64,000 bases of DNA from Rhodospirillales bacterium (GCA_016712595.1 JADJQT010000001.1:783501-847500); one strand, 5' to 3'. Shown: positions 23,907 through 33,146, counted from the stretch's first letter. Numbers and translations are program-made. Notes: generated by a model not told the origin, from the sequence alone.

Positions 23907-25433
23907 TCAGCGGATCAGCATGCCCAGCAGGATTGCTGCGAGAAAGGCGGCGACGATCCAGCCGGAGACGCCAGCGCGCGGTGGGGATGACCGCTGCAGG
24001 AATTCGGGATTAATTGTGCTTGCACTGTCGGCGAGTAGAGAGACGATGCGGTCAACCCGGTGAATGAGAGCCGGTACCTGTTGGATAATACCCACGGTTT
24101 CCTCGGCGGCGTCGCGCAACCGTCCTTGCGGGCCTAGATTTTCGATTGTCCACGCTTCGATGAGCGGACGGGCCAGAAACCACATGTTCGCTTCCGGCTC
24201 GACTTTGCGGCCGGTTCCTTCGGCGACCAGCATCGTCTTTTGCAGAAGAAGAAGCTGAGGTTGCAACTCCATCGAGAACGTCTCGGTGATCTGAAACAAC
24301 TGGCCGAGCAGGCTTGCCACTGAAATTTCGTTTTGCTGCCGGTCAAGGATCGGCTCGGCGATCGATCGGCAGGCTTGAGCGAAGGCGTCTATCGAGCGGT
24401 CGGCGGGAATCCAGCCGGCGGCGAAGTGGACACGGGCGGCAAGACGAAAATCGCGGCTCAAAAACGCCAAAAGAAGTTGGGCCAGATGCCGCCTCGTCTT
24501 TCGGTCCAATCGTCCCATGATGCCGAAATCAACCGCTGCGATGCTGCCATCGGCGCGAACGAATAGGTTTCCCGCATGCATATCGGCGTGGAAGAATCCG
24601 TCGCGGAACACTTGATGAAAAAACGCCTCCGCCGCGCGGGTCAGAACCTTGAGCGGGTCGTGGCCTGCGGCGATCAACGCATCACGCTCGTCGATCTTGA
24701 TGCCCGAGACGCGCTCAATCGTGAGCACGCGCTTGCCGGTGCGGGTCCAGTCTACGACGGGGACATGAAAGGTACGATCGCCGACGAAATTCTCGGCGAG
24801 TTCCGCGGACGCGGCTGCCTCGAATCGCAGATCCATCTCGACGGCGACGGAATCGGCGAGCATGCCCACGGCTTCGACCGCGCGCAGGCGGCGCAGCGCC
24901 GGAACGTGCGTTTCGATCAGTTCACCGATCCACAAGAACAGGTCGAGGTCGCGGGCGAATGCTTTTTCTATGCCGGGACGCAGGACCTTCACCGCCGCCT
25001 CTCGCCCCTCACGATCGACGGCGAAATGGACCTGCGAAATCGAGGCGGCAGCGACGGGCGTCGGATCGAAGGACGCGTAGAGGTCGTCAAGCGGCCGGCC
25101 GAACTCCTCGAGGATCGTTGCGCGCACCTGCTCGAACGGAAAGGGAGGCAACCGGTCCTGCAACTCAGCAAGGTCGCGCGACAACTCATCGCCCACCAGA
25201 TCGGAGCGACTTGCGAGCGTCTGACCAAATTTTATGAACGAAGGGCCGGCGTCCTGCAGCGCTTTCGCCAACCGCTGTCCGGGACGCCCGGGTCGGCGGG
25301 GAGTCAGCAACGTCGCGAAAGAGACGAGCGGCTTTACAGCCCGGAATCGCTCGAAGACGAACAAGGCGTCATGGCGGGCGAGCGTCCAGGCGAGTCCGCA
25401 CAGACGTATGCCATTGCGCAGATCGCGGATCAT
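23907..25433 (-). CDS. ubiB: UbiB-family ubiquinone biosynthesis kinase-like protein
   Basis: Atypical kinase-like ATPase needed for ubiquinone biosynthesis, membrane-associated. Family motifs in order: the KxGQ motif in FIKFGQTLASRSDLV (about residue 65), SISQVHFA, the lysine in AAVKVLRPGIEKAF, FFHADMHAGNLFV and AAVDFGIMGRL. The C-terminal segment GWIVAAFLAAILLGMLI is a transmembrane anchor. ATG 25433 gives 508 residues beginning MIRDLRNGIRL; a longer start would run into ubiE. It sits 73 bases after ubiE, the usual order in this class. Confidence 0.93.
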   Translation of the reverse strand: MIRDLRNGIRLCGLAWTLARHDALFVFERFRAVKPLVSFATLLTPRRPGRPGQRLAKALQDAGPSFIKFGQTLASRSDLVGDELSRDLAELQDRLPPFPFEQVRATILEEFGRPLDDLYASFDPTPVAAASISQVHFAVDREGREAAVKVLRPGIEKAFARDLDLFLWIGELIETHVPALRRLRAVEAVGMLADSVAVEMDLRFEAAASAELAENFVGDRTFHVPVVDWTRTGKRVLTIERVSGIKIDERDALIAAGHDPLKVLTRAAEAFFHQVFRDGFFHADMHAGNLFVRADGSIAAVDFGIMGRLDRKTRRHLAQLLLAFLSRDFRLAARVHFAAGWIPADRSIDAFAQACRSIAEPILDRQQNEISVASLLGQLFQITETFSMELQPQLLLLQKTMLVAEGTGRKVEPEANMWFLARPLIEAWTIENLGPQGRLRDAAEETVGIIQQVPALIHRVDRIVSLLADSASTINPEFLQRSSPPRAGVSGWIVAAFLAAILLGMLIR

Positions 25434-25506
25434 TCGCGCCGCTCTCCCATCGCGCCCGTGGTCCGGCGCAATCCGGGCGCAGGCCCGGAAGATGCCAGCG
25501 GCATGG

Positions 25507-26295
25507 TCAGGTACGCCAAGCGGAATGTAGGGCGGCAATTCCGCCCGAAAGGTTGCGCCAGGAGACGAGGTCGAAGCCAGCGGCGCGGATCATCTGCGCG
25601 AATGTGTCTTGCGACGGAAAACGGCGGATACTTTCCGCCAGGTAGCGGTAGGAATCAGCATCGCGCGCAACGATGGCCCCTAAGGCGGGAAGCACGCGAA
25701 ACGAATATGTATCATACAACCGGTCGAGCATGGGCAACGATACTCGGCTGAATTCCAGACATAAAAAGCGGCCGCCCGGCCTGAGCACGCGGCGGGCTTC
25801 GGTTAGCGCCGAGTCAATGCGGGTGACGTTGCGGATGCCGAAGGCGATGGTGTAGGCGTCGACGCTGGCATTGGCGATCGGCAGCTGCTCGGCATCACCG
25901 CACGTCCAGTCAATCTGTGAAATCCAGCCGCGGTTTATTCCGCGGTCGCGTCCACGGGCGAGCATCTCCGTGTTGATGTCAGCCACGATCACTCGCGTTC
26001 CGCCACGTTCCAGAAAGCGAAAGGCGATATCGCCGGTGCCCCCGGCGACGTCGAGCAGCAGCATGTCTGGCTGCGGGTTCAGCCAGTCGAGCATCGCCGA
26101 CTTCCACACCCGATGCACGCCGGCGCTCATCAGGTCGTTCATCAGGTCGTAACGACTGGCGACGGAATCGAAGACGGCGCCGACCATAGAGCGCTTCTCG
26201 ACTTCCGGAACGGTGCGAAAACCGAAGTGCGTCGTTGCCTTCGCGGCGTCGGCCGCATCGTTGGAGTCGCCGGAGGGGAAAATTGTTTCTGACAT
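25507..26295 (-). CDS. ubiE: Ubiquinone/menaquinone methyltransferase UbiE
   Basis: SAM-dependent C-methyltransferase of the ubiquinone pathway. Signatures: FDSVASRYDLMNDLMSAGVH, glycine-rich SAM site LLLDVAGGTGDIAFRF, and FGIRNVTRIDSALTEARRVLRPGG. 262 residues from ATG 26295, preceded in the family by a variable N-terminal tail as here. Divergent from mutM with a 45-base gap that must hold both promoters. Confidence 0.95.
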   Translation of the reverse strand: MSETIFPSGDSNDAADAAKATTHFGFRTVPEVEKRSMVGAVFDSVASRYDLMNDLMSAGVHRVWKSAMLDWLNPQPDMLLLDVAGGTGDIAFRFLERGGTRVIVADINTEMLARGRDRGINRGWISQIDWTCGDAEQLPIANASVDAYTIAFGIRNVTRIDSALTEARRVLRPGGRFLCLEFSRVSLPMLDRLYDTYSFRVLPALGAIVARDADSYRYLAESIRRFPSQDTFAQMIRAAGFDLVSWRNLSGGIAALHSAWRT

Positions 26296-26340
26296 GCCGC
26301 GAACCATAGCCGACGACAGCGGACCGCGCTAGCGTAGGCC

Positions 26341-27183
26341 ATGCCTGAGCTTCCGGAAGTTGAAACGGTGCGCCGCGGCCTGCTGCCAGTGCTCGTCGGG
26401 CGGCGAATCGCCGACGTCGTCCAGCGCCGTGCGGACCTGCGTGCGCCCATGCCCGAGCGATTTGCCACGCGTCTCACCGGACGGCGGGTCGAGGACATTG
26501 GCCGGCGAGGCAAGTACCTCCTGTTCTACCTAGACAGCGCGGAGGTGTGGATCGCCCATCTTGGCATGTCCGGACGCTTTTGCATCGATCGTAGCGACGT
26601 CTTGCCGCCGGGACCGCACGACCATTTGATCTTGCGCACCGATGATGGCGGGCGGATCAGGTTCAATGATCCGCGCCGGTTCGGTTTCATGGACCTCACG
26701 CCCGCCGCCGGACTCGACCGGCATCCGCAACTTGCCACGCTTGGCCCCGATCCTCTCGCGCCTGCCTTCGATGCCGCTTGGCTCGATGCGAAACTTGCCG
26801 GGCGGTCGATGCCGATCAAGCCTGCCATCCTCGATCAGCGAATCGTCGCCGGAATGGGAAATATCTATGCCTCGGAGAGCTTGTTCCATGCCGGGATTTC
26901 GCCTGAACGGTGCGCCGCGAGTGTCGTCGGCAGCTGCGCCAGGCGGCTTGCCGACGCGATCAAGTCGGTATTGACTGACGCGATCGCGGCCGGCGGTTCG
27001 AGCCTTCGCGATTACGTCCGGCCGTCCGGCGAACTCGGTTTCTTCCAGTTCCAATTCGCGGTATATGGTCGCGCAGGCGAGCCGTGTCCGGGATGCCTCT
27101 GCGAACAATCGCAAGGAGGTGGCATCCGTAAGATCGTGCAGAGCGGCCGCTCAACCTTCTACTGCGGCCGCCGTCAACACTGA
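26341..27183 (+). CDS. mutM: Formamidopyrimidine-DNA glycosylase with altered zinc finger
   Basis: Base-excision repair enzyme removing 8-oxoguanine. N-terminus MPELPEVETVRRGL carries catalytic Pro2 and Glu3; Lys at about 60 in GRRGKYLLFYL; helix-two-turn-helix AGMGNIYASESLFHAG. The C-terminal zinc finger should be CxxC-x16-CxxC; here the first pair is PCPGC but the last reads FYCGRRQH, so the fourth cysteine is Arg (one base from Cys), with a terminal His nearby. There is also a small insertion after the first pair. 280 residues. Otherwise complete; activity not certain. Confidence 0.93.
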   Translation: MPELPEVETVRRGLLPVLVGRRIADVVQRRADLRAPMPERFATRLTGRRVEDIGRRGKYLLFYLDSAEVWIAHLGMSGRFCIDRSDVLPPGPHDHLILRTDDGGRIRFNDPRRFGFMDLTPAAGLDRHPQLATLGPDPLAPAFDAAWLDAKLAGRSMPIKPAILDQRIVAGMGNIYASESLFHAGISPERCAASVVGSCARRLADAIKSVLTDAIAAGGSSLRDYVRPSGELGFFQFQFAVYGRAGEPCPGCLCEQSQGGGIRKIVQSGRSTFYCGRRQH

Positions 27184-27233
27184 CCGGGACGGCCATCCGG
27201 AAAATAACATCGAGGGATGAGGAGAAGACGGAC

Positions 27234-28010
27234 ATGGCGTACGAGATGATCATCGCCGAGACCCAAGGTGCGGTCGGCGTCATCACGCTCAATCGGCCGA
27301 AGGCGTTGAACGCGCTTTGCAATCAGCTTGTCGGCGAAATCGGCCAGGCGCTTGACGCGTTCGAGGCCGATGATGCGATCGGCGCCATCGTCTTGACCGG
27401 CAGCGAGAAAGCGTTTGCTGCCGGGGCCGATATCAAGGAGATGAAGGATAAGTCCTTCATGGATTGCTACCTTGAGGACTTTATCACCTCGTCATGGGAG
27501 CGCACCGCAAAGTGCCGCAAACCGGTTGTCGCGGCGGTTGCCGGTTTCGCGCTCGGTGGTGGGTGCGAGCTTGCGATGATGTGCGATTTCATCATCGCAG
27601 CGGATACCGCCGTCTTCGGCCAGCCGGAAATCACCATTGCCGCTATCCCGGGTGCCGGCGGCACCCAGCGGCTGACGCGCGCCGTTGGCAAGGCCCTGGC
27701 GATGGACATGTGCCTGACCGGACGGCAGGTGAAGGCCGAGGAGGCACTGCGGGCCGGGCTCGTCGCACGGGTCGTGCCGGCCGCCGATCTGATGACGGAA
27801 ACGATGAAGGCGGCGAATAAAATTGCCGCAATGTCGCGGCCGATCGCCATGCTCAACAAGGAGATGGTGAACCGGGCGTTCGAGATGACCCTGGCCGAGG
27901 GTATCCGCTTCGAGCGGCGGATGTTCCATGCCGTTTTCGCGACCGAGGACCAGAAGGAAGGCATGAACGCGTTCGCCGAGAAGCGCAAGCCGGAATGGCG
28001 CAACCGCTAG
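27234..28010 (+). CDS. Enoyl-CoA hydratase
   Basis: Crotonase-fold enzyme of 258 residues, hydrating trans-2-enoyl-CoA in fatty-acid or amino-acid breakdown. Both catalytic glutamates are in place: GGGCELAMMCDF and QPEITIAAIPGAGGTQRL, with the oxyanion-hole region KAFAAGADIKEM. This is the short-chain (FadB1/PaaF-like) type; the exact pathway is not indicated by neighbours. ATG 27234 is preceded by GAGGAG. A stable hairpin follows 33 bases after the stop. Confidence 0.93.
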   Translation: MAYEMIIAETQGAVGVITLNRPKALNALCNQLVGEIGQALDAFEADDAIGAIVLTGSEKAFAAGADIKEMKDKSFMDCYLEDFITSSWERTAKCRKPVVAAVAGFALGGGCELAMMCDFIIAADTAVFGQPEITIAAIPGAGGTQRLTRAVGKALAMDMCLTGRQVKAEEALRAGLVARVVPAADLMTETMKAANKIAAMSRPIAMLNKEMVNRAFEMTLAEGIRFERRMFHAVFATEDQKEGMNAFAEKRKPEWRNR

Positions 28011-28042
28011 ACGGCCGAAACGCATCGGCGAACGACGAACAC

Positions 28043-28070
28043 CGCGGGTGGACAGCACTGTCCGCCCGCG
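28043..28070 (+). terminator. Hairpin after the enoyl-CoA hydratase gene
   Basis: Arms CGCGGGTGGACAG (28043-28055) and CTGTCCGCCCGCG (28058-28070) pair along 13 positions with one T-G wobble. There is no T-run after it, so it may protect a 3' end or pause polymerase rather than terminate by itself. Confidence 0.5.
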
Positions 28071-28190
28071 TCACTTGTGAAGACATCAGGTGCGGTCAAC
28101 CGGGTGGTACGCGACAAGGTTGACGCGTCGTCCCGAGACGTTTAGAAGTGCCGCGCCTCAGAGGCAGCAAACTCCAAAGAAGGTAACGCA

Positions 28191-28457
28191 ATGGCTCAGC
28201 ACGCTTCAGCCAAGAAGCGCATTCGGCAAACGGAAAAACGCACCGAAATCAACCGCGCGCGGGTTTCGCGCATTCGGACGTTTGTGCGCAAGGTTGAAAC
28301 TGCCATCGCCAGCGGCAGGAAGGATGAGGCCCTTGCGGCGTTCAATCTGGCACAGCCAGAACTGATGCGCGGTGCAAACAAGGGCGTGGTTCATCAAAAT
28401 ACCGTTGCTCGCAAGCTTTCGCGTTTGGCCCGGCGCATCAAATCTATGTCCGTCTGA
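28191..28457 (+). CDS. rpsT: 30S ribosomal protein S20
   Basis: Primary 16S-binding small-subunit protein, 88 residues, very basic. Opens MAQHASAKKRIRQTEKRTEINRARVSRIRTF (shown as adjoining motifs AQHASAKKRIRQTEKR and NRARVSRIRTF) and ends with GVVHQNTVARKLSRLARRI. AGAAGG ribosome site 8 bases before the ATG. It precedes dnaA, an arrangement frequent in alphaproteobacteria. Confidence 0.97.
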   Translation: MAQHASAKKRIRQTEKRTEINRARVSRIRTFVRKVETAIASGRKDEALAAFNLAQPELMRGANKGVVHQNTVARKLSRLARRIKSMSV

Positions 28458-28521
28458 CGCTCTCAACGGCGGCCTGCGCTCGCTTTCCGAACTATACTCT
28501 GAATTGTCGTCCGTTGCTTGG

Positions 28522-28576
28522 CTTGGTAGCCGCGCGACGCCTGATGCCGCGCGGTTGGGTCAAGAGATTTTTTTTT
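28522..28576 (+). terminator. Probable rpsT terminator
   Basis: A bulged hairpin pairs CTTG (28522-28525) with CAAG (28561-28564) and CCGCGC (28530-28535) with GCGCGG (28549-28554); three bases later comes a run of nine T (28568-28576). It lies 65 bases after the rpsT stop on the correct strand. The stem has internal bulges, so efficiency is uncertain. Confidence 0.5.
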
Positions 28577-29109
28577 GTCGTTCTGCATTCGGTCACGTTG
28601 CGCACCGATCCGGCGGCTATTAAAGTTCTTTGCTCGAGTGCACCCATAAAAAGCCGGTAAAAAAAGACCTTCCTTAGGGAGGGATGCAGAGGGTTTTTGC
28701 AGAGGGGTGTATTAAAGATGATGACCTGGGATTTGTCGGCTTTTCGCTGCTCGATTTTAATTAGGATAACGCGCGAAGCTTGCGGGTAATCAGTTCATTC
28801 CGACGGGGTGTACTTGTGAGGAATTGCCGTCCGAAGCGCTTATGACATTTGCAAACGGCCCGCCATTAAGATCCGACGCAAGTGACTACGATCCACGTCC
28901 GGTGGAAGTCAGTTTACCGAATAGAAAAATTAAGAAGATTTAAGAAAAGTCGGTTAGCCGCTGGAGAAGCAGTCTTCTCTGTGGCCGGGCGGGTTGTGCT
29001 TCGCTGGTGGTAAGCGCTGCCTTGTGGTTGCGTCAACCACAAGGCAGCGGACGAAAGTCACCCCGTTACGGCCCACGCGGAGCGGACTAACAACCGATAC
29101 GGGTTCATT
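28577..29109. other. Long intergenic region before dnaA, possible origin
   Basis: About 530 bases without a gene. It is more AT-rich than the rest, notably 28620-28760 and 28915-28955 (accgaatagaaaaattaag), and it holds a perfect 16-base inverted repeat near its end. I find no exact TTATCCACA DnaA box; weak relatives are atccacg near 28889 and the pair tcaaccaca/tgtggttgc inside the inverted repeat. Position next to dnaA and AT content make it a reasonable oriC or dnaA-regulatory candidate, not more. Confidence 0.35.
29015..29049. repeat. Perfect 16-bp inverted repeat upstream of dnaA
   Basis: Arms CGCTGCCTTGTGGTTG (29015-29030) and CAACCACAAGGCAGCG (29034-29049) are fully complementary around a CGT loop, 60 bases before the dnaA start. 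With no T-run after it, it is not a classic terminator; as RNA it would form a very stable hairpin in the dnaA leader. The arms contain degenerate DnaA-box-like TCAACCACA and its complement. Confidence 0.8.
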
Positions 29110-30540
29110 ATGAATAATGAGAGTTGCTCAACTTCGCTCGACTTTCAGTGGAAGCGTGTGAGCGGGCTGCTCCGCGCCGAGGTTGGCGAAGCCGCCTATC
29201 GAAGCTGGCTGAAGCCGATGATGGTGCAGGGTGAAAACGGTGGTCTCGTTGTCATGACTGTGCCAACGCGCTTCATGCGCGACTGGGTGATGGCCCACTA
29301 TGCGGACCGTCTTCGCGCGTTGTGGGGCGGTGAGAATCCTTCGGTTCGTGGGATCGACATTATCGTAAATGGTGACCGGGAGGTCGCAACATCGAGCGAT
29401 ATGCTTGGTGCGCGCACCTGTGCGCCTGCGCAGATCGCCGCGGTGTCATCAGCGCAGCCAGCGCGAATGTCGCCAGCCTCCGGGATGAACGGCGGGAGCA
29501 GCAAGTTCGTCGACGAAATCAGCGCGCCGCTCGATCCGCGCTTCACCTTCGATCATTTCGTGGTCGGCAAGCCTAACGAGTTCGCCTACGCGGCAGCCCG
29601 CCGGGTATCGGAAGCGAAGCGCGTCCCGTTCAACCCGCTTTTCCTTTATGGCGGTGTCGGCCTTGGCAAGACACATCTGATGCACGCCGTTGCCTGGAGC
29701 ATCCGCCAAGGAGATCCTCGGCGTACGGTCGTCTATCTATCTGCTGAAAAATTTATGTACCGGTTCATTCGCGCGCTGCGCGAGCAAAACACGGTCGATT
29801 TCAAGGAACAATTCCGCTCCGTTAATGTCTTGATGATCGACGACGTTCAATTTATTAGCGGCAAAGAATCCACCCAGGAAGAATTTTTTCATACTTTCAA
29901 TACCCTCGTCGATCAGGGCCGGCAGATTGTGCTCAGTGCTGACAAGTCGCCTTCCGACCTGGAGGGAATGCAGGAGCGCCTGAAATCGCGGCTGAACTGC
30001 GGACTGGTCGCAGATATTCACGCAACGACGTACGAACTCCGCCTCGGCATTCTTCAGTCAAAGGCAGATCAACTCGGCATCGAGATGCCGCAAAAGGTGA
30101 TGGAGTTTCTCGCCCATCGCATCACTTCGAATGTGCGGGAACTCGAAGGTGCGCTCAACCGCGTCGTTGCGCACGCGCAGCTCATCGGTCGCGCCATCAC
30201 CATTGATACCACACAGGAGGTCCTGCACGACCTCTTGCGCGCGAACGACCGCCGGATCACCATTGACGACATCCAAAAACAGGTGGCAGCGCACTTCAAC
30301 ATCCGCATTGCCGATATGTATTCGGCGCGGAGGGCTCGCTCGGTGGCCCGCCCGAGACAGGTGGCGATGTACCTCGCCAAGCAGCTCACATCGCGTTCTC
30401 TACCCGAGATCGGCCGCAAATTCGGCGGCCGCGATCATACGACAGTGATGCACGCCGTCCGCAAGGTCGAAGAATTACGTGACGGTGATGCGGCGTTTGC
30501 CGAAGATCTGGAGCTTCTAAAGCGAATGTTGCAGGGGTGA
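29110..30540 (+). CDS. dnaA: Chromosomal replication initiator protein DnaA
   Basis: AAA+ initiator, 476 residues. Domain I (residues 10-90, WKRVSGLLRAEVGEAAYRSWLKPM), short linker domain II, domain III with Walker A FLYGGVGLGKTHL and Walker B VLMIDDVQFISGK, sensor region HTFNTLVDQGRQIVLSADKSP, and domain IV with the box-binding signature GRKFGGRDHTTVMHAVRKVE. Followed by dnaN after 186 bases. All motifs intact. Confidence 0.98.
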   Translation: MNNESCSTSLDFQWKRVSGLLRAEVGEAAYRSWLKPMMVQGENGGLVVMTVPTRFMRDWVMAHYADRLRALWGGENPSVRGIDIIVNGDREVATSSDMLGARTCAPAQIAAVSSAQPARMSPASGMNGGSSKFVDEISAPLDPRFTFDHFVVGKPNEFAYAAARRVSEAKRVPFNPLFLYGGVGLGKTHLMHAVAWSIRQGDPRRTVVYLSAEKFMYRFIRALREQNTVDFKEQFRSVNVLMIDDVQFISGKESTQEEFFHTFNTLVDQGRQIVLSADKSPSDLEGMQERLKSRLNCGLVADIHATTYELRLGILQSKADQLGIEMPQKVMEFLAHRITSNVRELEGALNRVVAHAQLIGRAITIDTTQEVLHDLLRANDRRITIDDIQKQVAAHFNIRIADMYSARRARSVARPRQVAMYLAKQLTSRSLPEIGRKFGGRDHTTVMHAVRKVEELRDGDAAFAEDLELLKRMLQG

Positions 30541-30570
30541 GCCCTTACAGCGTCCAGCGCTAGGAATTCG

Positions 30571-30599
30571 TTACCGGCTCAATCGAGCTTTGCTATACT
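30571..30599 (+). promoter_or_regulatory. Possible dnaN promoter
   Basis: A good -10 box TATACT at 30594-30599 with a weak -35 TTACCG at 30571-30576 and 17-base spacing, in the dnaA-dnaN gap. It would give a leader of about 120 bases before dnaN. Confidence 0.35.
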
Positions 30600-30726
30600 G
30601 CGCCGGGCAACGTCATCTTTCCGCCATTGATCGAAGCTCTGCGATACTAACGCGGATTTGTCGTGCGCCCGGTAGCATCGTCCCCTCTGGGTCGAGGGCG
30701 GGAACAGTTCGGGTCGTCATAAGCAA

Positions 30727-31845
30727 ATGAAAGTCACCATCGAACGCGCGCAGCTCCTGAAGTCGCTCGGGCACGCGCAAAGCGTCGTCGAACGACGCAA
30801 CACCATTCCGATCCTCTCCAACATCAAGATGCAAGCGGAGTGTGACGAGCTGAGGCTCACGGCGACGGATATGGATATCGAGATCGTCGAATCGGTCCCC
30901 GCCGTCGTCATTGCCGCTGGCGCGACGACGGTGCCCGCGCACACGCTTTACGACATTGTCCGCAAGCTACCGGACGGCGCTCAGATCGAACTCGAATCCA
31001 GTTCCGGCGGGGAGCGCCTGACCCTGCGCTGCGGCCGGTCGCGCTTTGCCCTCGCATGTCTGCCGATCGAGGATTTCCCGGCGCTGACGGGTAGCGAGCT
31101 GCCCTTTCGCTTTCGCCTTGCCGCCGCCGATGTGCGCTCCTTGATCGATCGTACGCGATTCGCGATTTCGACCGAGGAGACCCGCTATTATCTAAACGGA
31201 ATCTACCTGCATACCGTGCGACACGACAGCGTCGACGTGCTGCGTGCGGTCGCCACCGACGGCCATCGTTTGGCTCGGGTCGAGCTGCCCGTGCCTGCCG
31301 GCGCACAGGGAATGGCGGGGGTAATCATTCCGCGCAAGACGGTGAGCGAGGTTCGCAAGATCGTTGATGAGGCGAGCGAAGAGGTCGAGATCGCCCTTTC
31401 CGAGACGCAAATTCGCTTTGGCATCGGGCCGGCGCTGCTGACCTCAAAGCTGATTGACGGCACCTTTCCCGACTACGAGCGGGTGATCCCCGAACATAAC
31501 GATAAGCAGCTCGATGTTGTCTGCCGCGATTTCAAGAGTGCCGTCGATCGTGTCTCGGCGATTTCCAATGACCGGACGCGAGCGGTCAAGCTTAAGCTGG
31601 CGAATGGCGTGCTTGAGCTCTCGGCCAACAGTCCGGAACACGGAAGCGCCACAGAAGAACTCGAAGTCCAATACGAGGGCGAAGCGATGGAGATCGGGTT
31701 CAATTCCCGCTATCTTCTCGATATCGCTGACCAGATCGGAGGCGACAATGCTCGACTATCGATGGCTGACGCAGCATCGCCAACGATCCTGCACGAGCTG
31801 GATGACAGGAGCGCCATCTACGTGCTGATGCCGATGCGGGTGTGA
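30727..31845 (+). CDS. dnaN: DNA polymerase III beta subunit (sliding clamp)
   Basis: Sliding clamp tethering the replicative polymerase. 372 residues, three repeated clamp domains; characteristic MKVTIERAQLLKSLGHAQSVVERRNTIPILSNI (seen as consecutive motifs LLKSLGHAQSVVERR and NTIPILSN), ISTEETRYYLNGIYLH, ATDGHRLAR, and the C-terminal VLMPMRV. The stop overlaps the GTG start of recF. Confidence 0.98.
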   Translation: MKVTIERAQLLKSLGHAQSVVERRNTIPILSNIKMQAECDELRLTATDMDIEIVESVPAVVIAAGATTVPAHTLYDIVRKLPDGAQIELESSSGGERLTLRCGRSRFALACLPIEDFPALTGSELPFRFRLAAADVRSLIDRTRFAISTEETRYYLNGIYLHTVRHDSVDVLRAVATDGHRLARVELPVPAGAQGMAGVIIPRKTVSEVRKIVDEASEEVEIALSETQIRFGIGPALLTSKLIDGTFPDYERVIPEHNDKQLDVVCRDFKSAVDRVSAISNDRTRAVKLKLANGVLELSANSPEHGSATEELEVQYEGEAMEIGFNSRYLLDIADQIGGDNARLSMADAASPTILHELDDRSAIYVLMPMRV

Positions 31846-33146
31846 CGGATACGCGCGCGCGCACTCGATCGGAGTTGTCGAACCTGGATACGGCATATCA
31901 AGCGGAAGCGACTGCGGCGAGGACCGCAGGGCAACTCGTTGTCAGCCAGCTTGTGTTGAGGAATTTTCGCTGCCACCGTTCGCTTCGGCTCGACCTCGGT
32001 CCGGAGCCGGTTGTGCTTGTCGGCGCCAACGGCTGTGGCAAAACCAGCGTTCTTGAAGCGCTGTCGCTGCTAGCCCCGGGACGCGGCCTTCGACGGGCCC
32101 GGCTGCCCGAGATGGTGCGCGCCGATGAAGGAGCCGCGGCGATTGCCTGGTCGATCGCCGCGCGGCTGGTCAATCGCTCGGGTCCGATCGACCTGCTGAC
32201 CAGTTTCGCAGCGGATGCGAACGCTGCTCGCGACCGGCGGCAGGTCAAGATTGACGGGCAACCGGCCCGTGGACGAGCCGCGCTCGCCGAGGCCCTGGCC
32301 GTCATCTGGCTGACGCCGGACATGGACCGCCTGTTCACGGACGGGCCTGCCGCGCGTCGTCGTTTTCTCGATCGGGTGGTCTGGGGAATCGATCCTGCGC
32401 ATTCGGCGCGCGTTGCCGCGTATGAGCGGGCGATGTACCAGCGATCCGTGTTATTGCGGCGGTCGACGGTCGAACTGTCCGCAGATCCCTCATGGCTTGA
32501 CGCTCTTGAAGAGACGATGGCGCGCTTGGGCGTCGCCGTCGCCGCCGCACGCCGACAAACGGCGACACAACTTTCGCAGATCCTGAGCACAATGAACGAC
32601 GGCTTCCCTCCGGCGTCGGTCACCATGCGGGGATCCCTCGAAGATTGGCTCGATGCTGTCCCGGCGCTGACGGTCGAGGACCGGTTTCGTGTGGCGCTTG
32701 CATCGGCGCGGCGGGGCGATAGCGAGAGTGGCGGCGCGGCATATGGTCCACATCGCTCGGATATGCGAGTACTGCACACTGGCAGCCAGCGCCCGGCGGA
32801 AACCTGCTCGACGGGCGAGCAAAAGATGCTGCTCGTCGGACTTGTTCTGGCCGGTGCCCGCCTGCAGCAACGTGAACGCCGTGAAGCGCCGCTGTTGCTG
32901 CTCGACGACGTCGTCGCGCATCTCGACGCTCGCCATCGTTATGCCGTGTTCGCCGCCGTCGACGCGCTCGCGGCGCAGGTATGGTATACTGGTACCGATT
33001 TAACCCCATTCCTGCCGCTCGGCGATCGGGCGCAGATCGTCCGCATCGAGCAGGCGAACGACGGTCACGACGTTGAACCCGAGAACGAACTCGGCAACGG
33101 CGCGAGCGGCGATGGTCGGTCCTTTGAAGCGGAGTGGCTCCGATGA
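31842..33146 (+). CDS. recF: DNA replication and repair protein RecF
   Basis: SMC-like ATPase that loads RecA at gaps. Walker A VGANGCGKTSVLEALSLL, PDMDRLFTDGPAARRRFLDR, and ABC-type signature CSTGEQKMLLVGLVLA with Walker B LLLLDDVVAHLD. The GTG at 31842 overlaps dnaN; the first 33 residues (before QLVLRNFRCHRSL) are unconserved and an internal start is possible. 434 residues, longer than most RecF because of this tail and a C-terminal extension. Stop overlaps the gyrB ATG. Confidence 0.95.
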   Translation: MTDTRARTRSELSNLDTAYQAEATAARTAGQLVVSQLVLRNFRCHRSLRLDLGPEPVVLVGANGCGKTSVLEALSLLAPGRGLRRARLPEMVRADEGAAAIAWSIAARLVNRSGPIDLLTSFAADANAARDRRQVKIDGQPARGRAALAEALAVIWLTPDMDRLFTDGPAARRRFLDRVVWGIDPAHSARVAAYERAMYQRSVLLRRSTVELSADPSWLDALEETMARLGVAVAAARRQTATQLSQILSTMNDGFPPASVTMRGSLEDWLDAVPALTVEDRFRVALASARRGDSESGGAAYGPHRSDMRVLHTGSQRPAETCSTGEQKMLLVGLVLAGARLQQRERREAPLLLLDDVVAHLDARHRYAVFAAVDALAAQVWYTGTDLTPFLPLGDRAQIVRIEQANDGHDVEPENELGNGASGDGRSFEAEWLR

